The notes below the pieces were generated by a model. It was given only the letters and a program-made list of their open reading frames with translations. It searched no databases and was not told the DNA's origin. The translations under genes and the position numbers were made by a program. Shown piece by piece: positions 22,614 to 24,790 of a stretch of DNA of 24,790 nt. Source of the DNA: a virus; the IMG/VR virus record IMGVR_UViG_3300027686_000032, positions 1 through 24,790 of that record. One strand, written 5' to 3'. Each line of letters starts with the position of its first letter. Position 1 is the stretch's first letter.

Positions 22614-24446
22614 ATGCCTATTCAAACAGCTGTATTAAAATCATCTCCAGGAATCAAAAGAGATGGAACCAAGTTTGAAGGCGATGCGTATACGGATGGT
22701 CAGTGGGTGCGCTGGCAAAGAGGGCTTCCTCGCAAAATGGGTGGATACAAAACTACTCAGAAATTATTACAAGAAATAAGCCGTGGATTTTCTACGTTTA
22801 CGCAGATGCTATACGTCTACTGTCATTCGGGCAGCGCAAATAAATTAGAGCGATTTACGCTAGACGCTACAAGTAACAGTTCAGTTATTACCGACAGAAC
22901 ACCTGTTGCTGTAGGCGCATATGGAACTGTAACTTTGGCTGGCGCTAGCGGATCAGTAAGTATGATTGCTGTCAATGGCGTTGACATTATGTCTGGAGCT
23001 GTGGCCTTTAACAGTACATTAAATCAAACAGCAACAGATGTTGCCTCCAATATCACTGCATTTAACTCAACGCCAAATTACACTGCTGCGGCAGTAGGCG
23101 CGGTAATCACCATTACTTCAGTTACCACAGGTGATCAGGTTAATGGATTTATCATTACCAACACATTAACCACGCTTACGTCTACTTTAGTGAAATTCGA
23201 CTACGGATCTGATCCTCTGCTAGCAAATCCTTTCAACTATTGGATGTTTGATGTCCAATATGCCTCATCTACTAATCAAAACTATTTAATAGCCTCAGTG
23301 GCACCAAATGGTACTTGTGTGTGCAATGATCAGGATGGTCAAATATTCTTTGGAGAAGTCTTAGGAACTGGCGATTTGAAAAGCATACCACTTCCTCCAA
23401 ACGCTAATGTGACTGGCGGAATTGTTAGTCTTCATCCTTACTTATTTTATTATGGTACTGATGGCATTATTGGCTGGTCAGTTCCTGGAGAGCCAACGGA
23501 TTTAACTGGTTCAGGTAGCGGCCTAGCTCGCGTCTGGGGGCAAAAGATCATCAAGGGTCTACCAATGAGAGCGGGATCTGGAACGGCCCCTGCAGGAATA
23601 TTTTGGGCGTTTGACGCGGTATTAAGGGCTACTTTTACAGGCGGATCAACAGTATTCCAGTTTGACATTATTGCGACTGGCACTTCAATTATGTCTCAGT
23701 TCTGCGTGGTAGATTACGATGGAGTATTTTACTGGGCTGGCGTAGATAGATTCTACATGTTTAACGGTGTAGTGCGCGAAGTACCAAACAGCATGAATCT
23801 TAATTACTTTTTTGACGGCATTAACGTCAACGAGCAAAGCAAAACATTCTGTTTTCAAGTGCCAAAATACGGCGAGATTTGGTGGTGTTATCCTCGCGGA
23901 ACAGCGACAGAATGCACCCACGCTGTCGTGTATAACGTGCGAGAGCAGACTTGGTATGATACTGAGCTCCCTAACGATGGAAGGTCTGCTGGACACTTTA
24001 ACAACTCATTTGCTGCCCCAGTTCTCACAGGCGTTAAAAATGATGGCGGCGGCTATAAAGTTTGGCGTCATGAGTTTAAGTCTGATGAGTATGATGGTCC
24101 ATCAGTAAGACCCATTAAGTCTAACTTTGAGACAGCTGACTTATCTACCCTAGTTACTGGAAATAATAGATATTTACGCTGCACAACGATTGAGCCGGAC
24201 TTTGTGCAAAGCGGTCCGATGACTGTTAATATAACGGGAAGAGCTAACGCAAGAGCGCCAGAAGTGGTCAGTACAACATTTGAGTTTCCTGAGTCGGCCT
24301 CTGAACCTTATCAGCAGATAGTTATGCTAAAAGAGCAGAGAAGAGAGCTTAGAGTTAAGTTTGAAAGTAATGAGCTGTACGGAGATTATCAAATGGGCCA
24401 GATCATCGCGCACTTTGACAGCGGTGATGGTACGGATCTAGGATGA
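22614..24446 (+). CDS. Tail nozzle protein, P22 gp10-like, with inserted beta domain
   Basis: The 610-aa protein forms the tail hub that closes the DNA-filled head below the adaptor (called packaged DNA stabilisation protein in P22). The opening LKSSPGIKRDGTKFEGDAYTDGQWVRWQRGLPRKMGGYK is typical. The beta-propeller blades show as YLFYYGTDGIIGWSVPG, GLPMRAGSGTAPAGIFWA, DGVFYWAGVDRFYMFNG, IWWCYPRGTATECTHAVVYNVREQTWYDTELP. The C-terminus ETADLSTL...TTIEPDFVQSGPMTVNITGRANARAP fits too. Residues about 97-193 (DNA about 22902-23192) look inserted between TDRTP and FDYGSDP: AGASGSVSMIAVNGVDI...TDVASNITAFNST...ITSVTTGDQVNGF. The next gene starts inside its stop codon. Confidence 0.87.
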   Translation: MPIQTAVLKSSPGIKRDGTKFEGDAYTDGQWVRWQRGLPRKMGGYKTTQKLLQEISRGFSTFTQMLYVYCHSGSANKLERFTLDATSNSSVITDRTPVAVGAYGTVTLAGASGSVSMIAVNGVDIMSGAVAFNSTLNQTATDVASNITAFNSTPNYTAAAVGAVITITSVTTGDQVNGFIITNTLTTLTSTLVKFDYGSDPLLANPFNYWMFDVQYASSTNQNYLIASVAPNGTCVCNDQDGQIFFGEVLGTGDLKSIPLPPNANVTGGIVSLHPYLFYYGTDGIIGWSVPGEPTDLTGSGSGLARVWGQKIIKGLPMRAGSGTAPAGIFWAFDAVLRATFTGGSTVFQFDIIATGTSIMSQFCVVDYDGVFYWAGVDRFYMFNGVVREVPNSMNLNYFFDGINVNEQSKTFCFQVPKYGEIWWCYPRGTATECTHAVVYNVREQTWYDTELPNDGRSAGHFNNSFAAPVLTGVKNDGGGYKVWRHEFKSDEYDGPSVRPIKSNFETADLSTLVTGNNRYLRCTTIEPDFVQSGPMTVNITGRANARAPEVVSTTFEFPESASEPYQQIVMLKEQRRELRVKFESNELYGDYQMGQIIAHFDSGDGTDLG

Positions 24447-24682
24447 GTCTTAGTGTTACGCTCCCAGTTGGTATTGGTCTCAAGGACTGGGCTGACTGCC
24501 TAATCACTGATTTTGATGCTTTTGGCGTTTACCAGCCACTAGATGATGTGAATAAGTGGCAAGATTGGGCTATGCAGTACATGCGATCTAGTAACTTAGT
24601 GGAAGACTTTCCAGATCCGTATAGTTACGCTATTACGGACTGGCGAGAATGGGCAGAGAGGTTTGTTCAAACAACATTATGA
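24443..24682 (+). CDS. Small hypothetical protein, 79 aa
   Basis: ATG overlaps the nozzle stop by four bases. The sequence is acidic and rich in Trp and Asp: GLKDWADCLITDFDAFG, NKWQDWAMQYMRSSNLVEDFPDP, TDWREWAERFVQ. It repeats a W-x-x-WA pattern three times, probably as amphipathic helices. No family is recognised. Stop and next start overlap (TTATGA), so it is translationally linked to both neighbours. Confidence 0.8.
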   Translation: MSLSVTLPVGIGLKDWADCLITDFDAFGVYQPLDDVNKWQDWAMQYMRSSNLVEDFPDPYSYAITDWREWAERFVQTTL

Positions 24683-24790
24683 AATATATTGGCTATCAAG
24701 ACGAAGAAATGGCAGAAAAATGGGCAAGAAAATACTTAGGAATTAAGAGCGCTCCTAGTGTTTTTAGAGCGTTATCGGCTGTTGATGATG
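24679..24790 (+). CDS. Partial gene at the window end (possible GNAT-type protein)
   Basis: ATG overlaps the preceding TGA and the frame stays open to the last base, giving 37 residues: MKYIGYQDEEMAEKWARKYLG, then FRALSAVDD. This opening resembles short GNAT-like acetyltransferase proteins that follow the nozzle gene in other podoviruses, but too little is present to be sure. Confidence 0.55.
   Translation, partial: MKYIGYQDEEMAEKWARKYLGIKSAPSVFRALSAVDD

Overview
The window is a piece of a tailed double-stranded DNA phage (or prophage) genome. It is the late virion-structure cluster, with every supported gene on the + strand, most joined by 1-17 nt overlaps or short gaps. Portal, scaffold, HK97-fold capsid, a P22 gp4-like head-tail adaptor and a gp10-like nozzle are present, with no tape measure, tail tube or sheath. 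This indicates a short-tailed (podovirus) particle. The gene set and the style of several conserved hypothetical proteins look like uncultured marine podoviruses; this is pattern memory, not a search. Nothing identifies the host. Stop codon use is standard and no tRNA, CRISPR, integrase or transposase was seen.

Layout. (1) 3-3866: the 3' part of a giant modular protein whose start lies outside the window. It holds two architectural units, each opening with a 70-residue block (42/70 identical, no gaps), followed by a different central domain and ending in [FY]A[EK]GGxV tags. (2) 3868-8116: portal, a conserved 231-aa protein, a tiny Lys/Gly-rich tagged protein, two more small proteins and a GroES-like co-chaperonin. 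(3) 8131-11236: probable scaffold, a conserved head-region protein, a likely decoration protein and the major capsid protein, closed by a strong hairpin terminator at 11246-11288. (4) 11377-13356: a beta-repeat head-fibre-like protein, a beta-rich structural protein, a basic heptad-repeat protein and a second KGYAKGG-tagged small protein. (5) 13426-14738: the adaptor, carrying an inserted F5/8C-like domain, and a Cys-motif protein. (6) 14739-20372: a fibre cassette of two long fibres, two short fibre-like proteins, a triple lectin-like receptor-binding candidate and a tail-fibre assembly chaperone. (7) 20387-24790: a 3-TM-superfamily holin, a second adaptor-like protein, a triple beta-repeat tail protein, the nozzle (also with an inserted domain) and two small 3' genes, the last cut by the window end.

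How it fits together: scaffold and capsid protein build the prohead on the portal, the co-chaperonin probably helps fold capsid or other virion proteins with host GroEL, adaptor and nozzle close the filled head, and the fibres give receptor binding. The giant upstream protein and the tagged basic proteins are candidates for virion-internal cargo. The most unusual signals are the repeat-flanked module exchange in the giant protein, marked by a sharp G+C drop exactly after the second conserved block, and the short AxGG tag shared by otherwise unrelated proteins.
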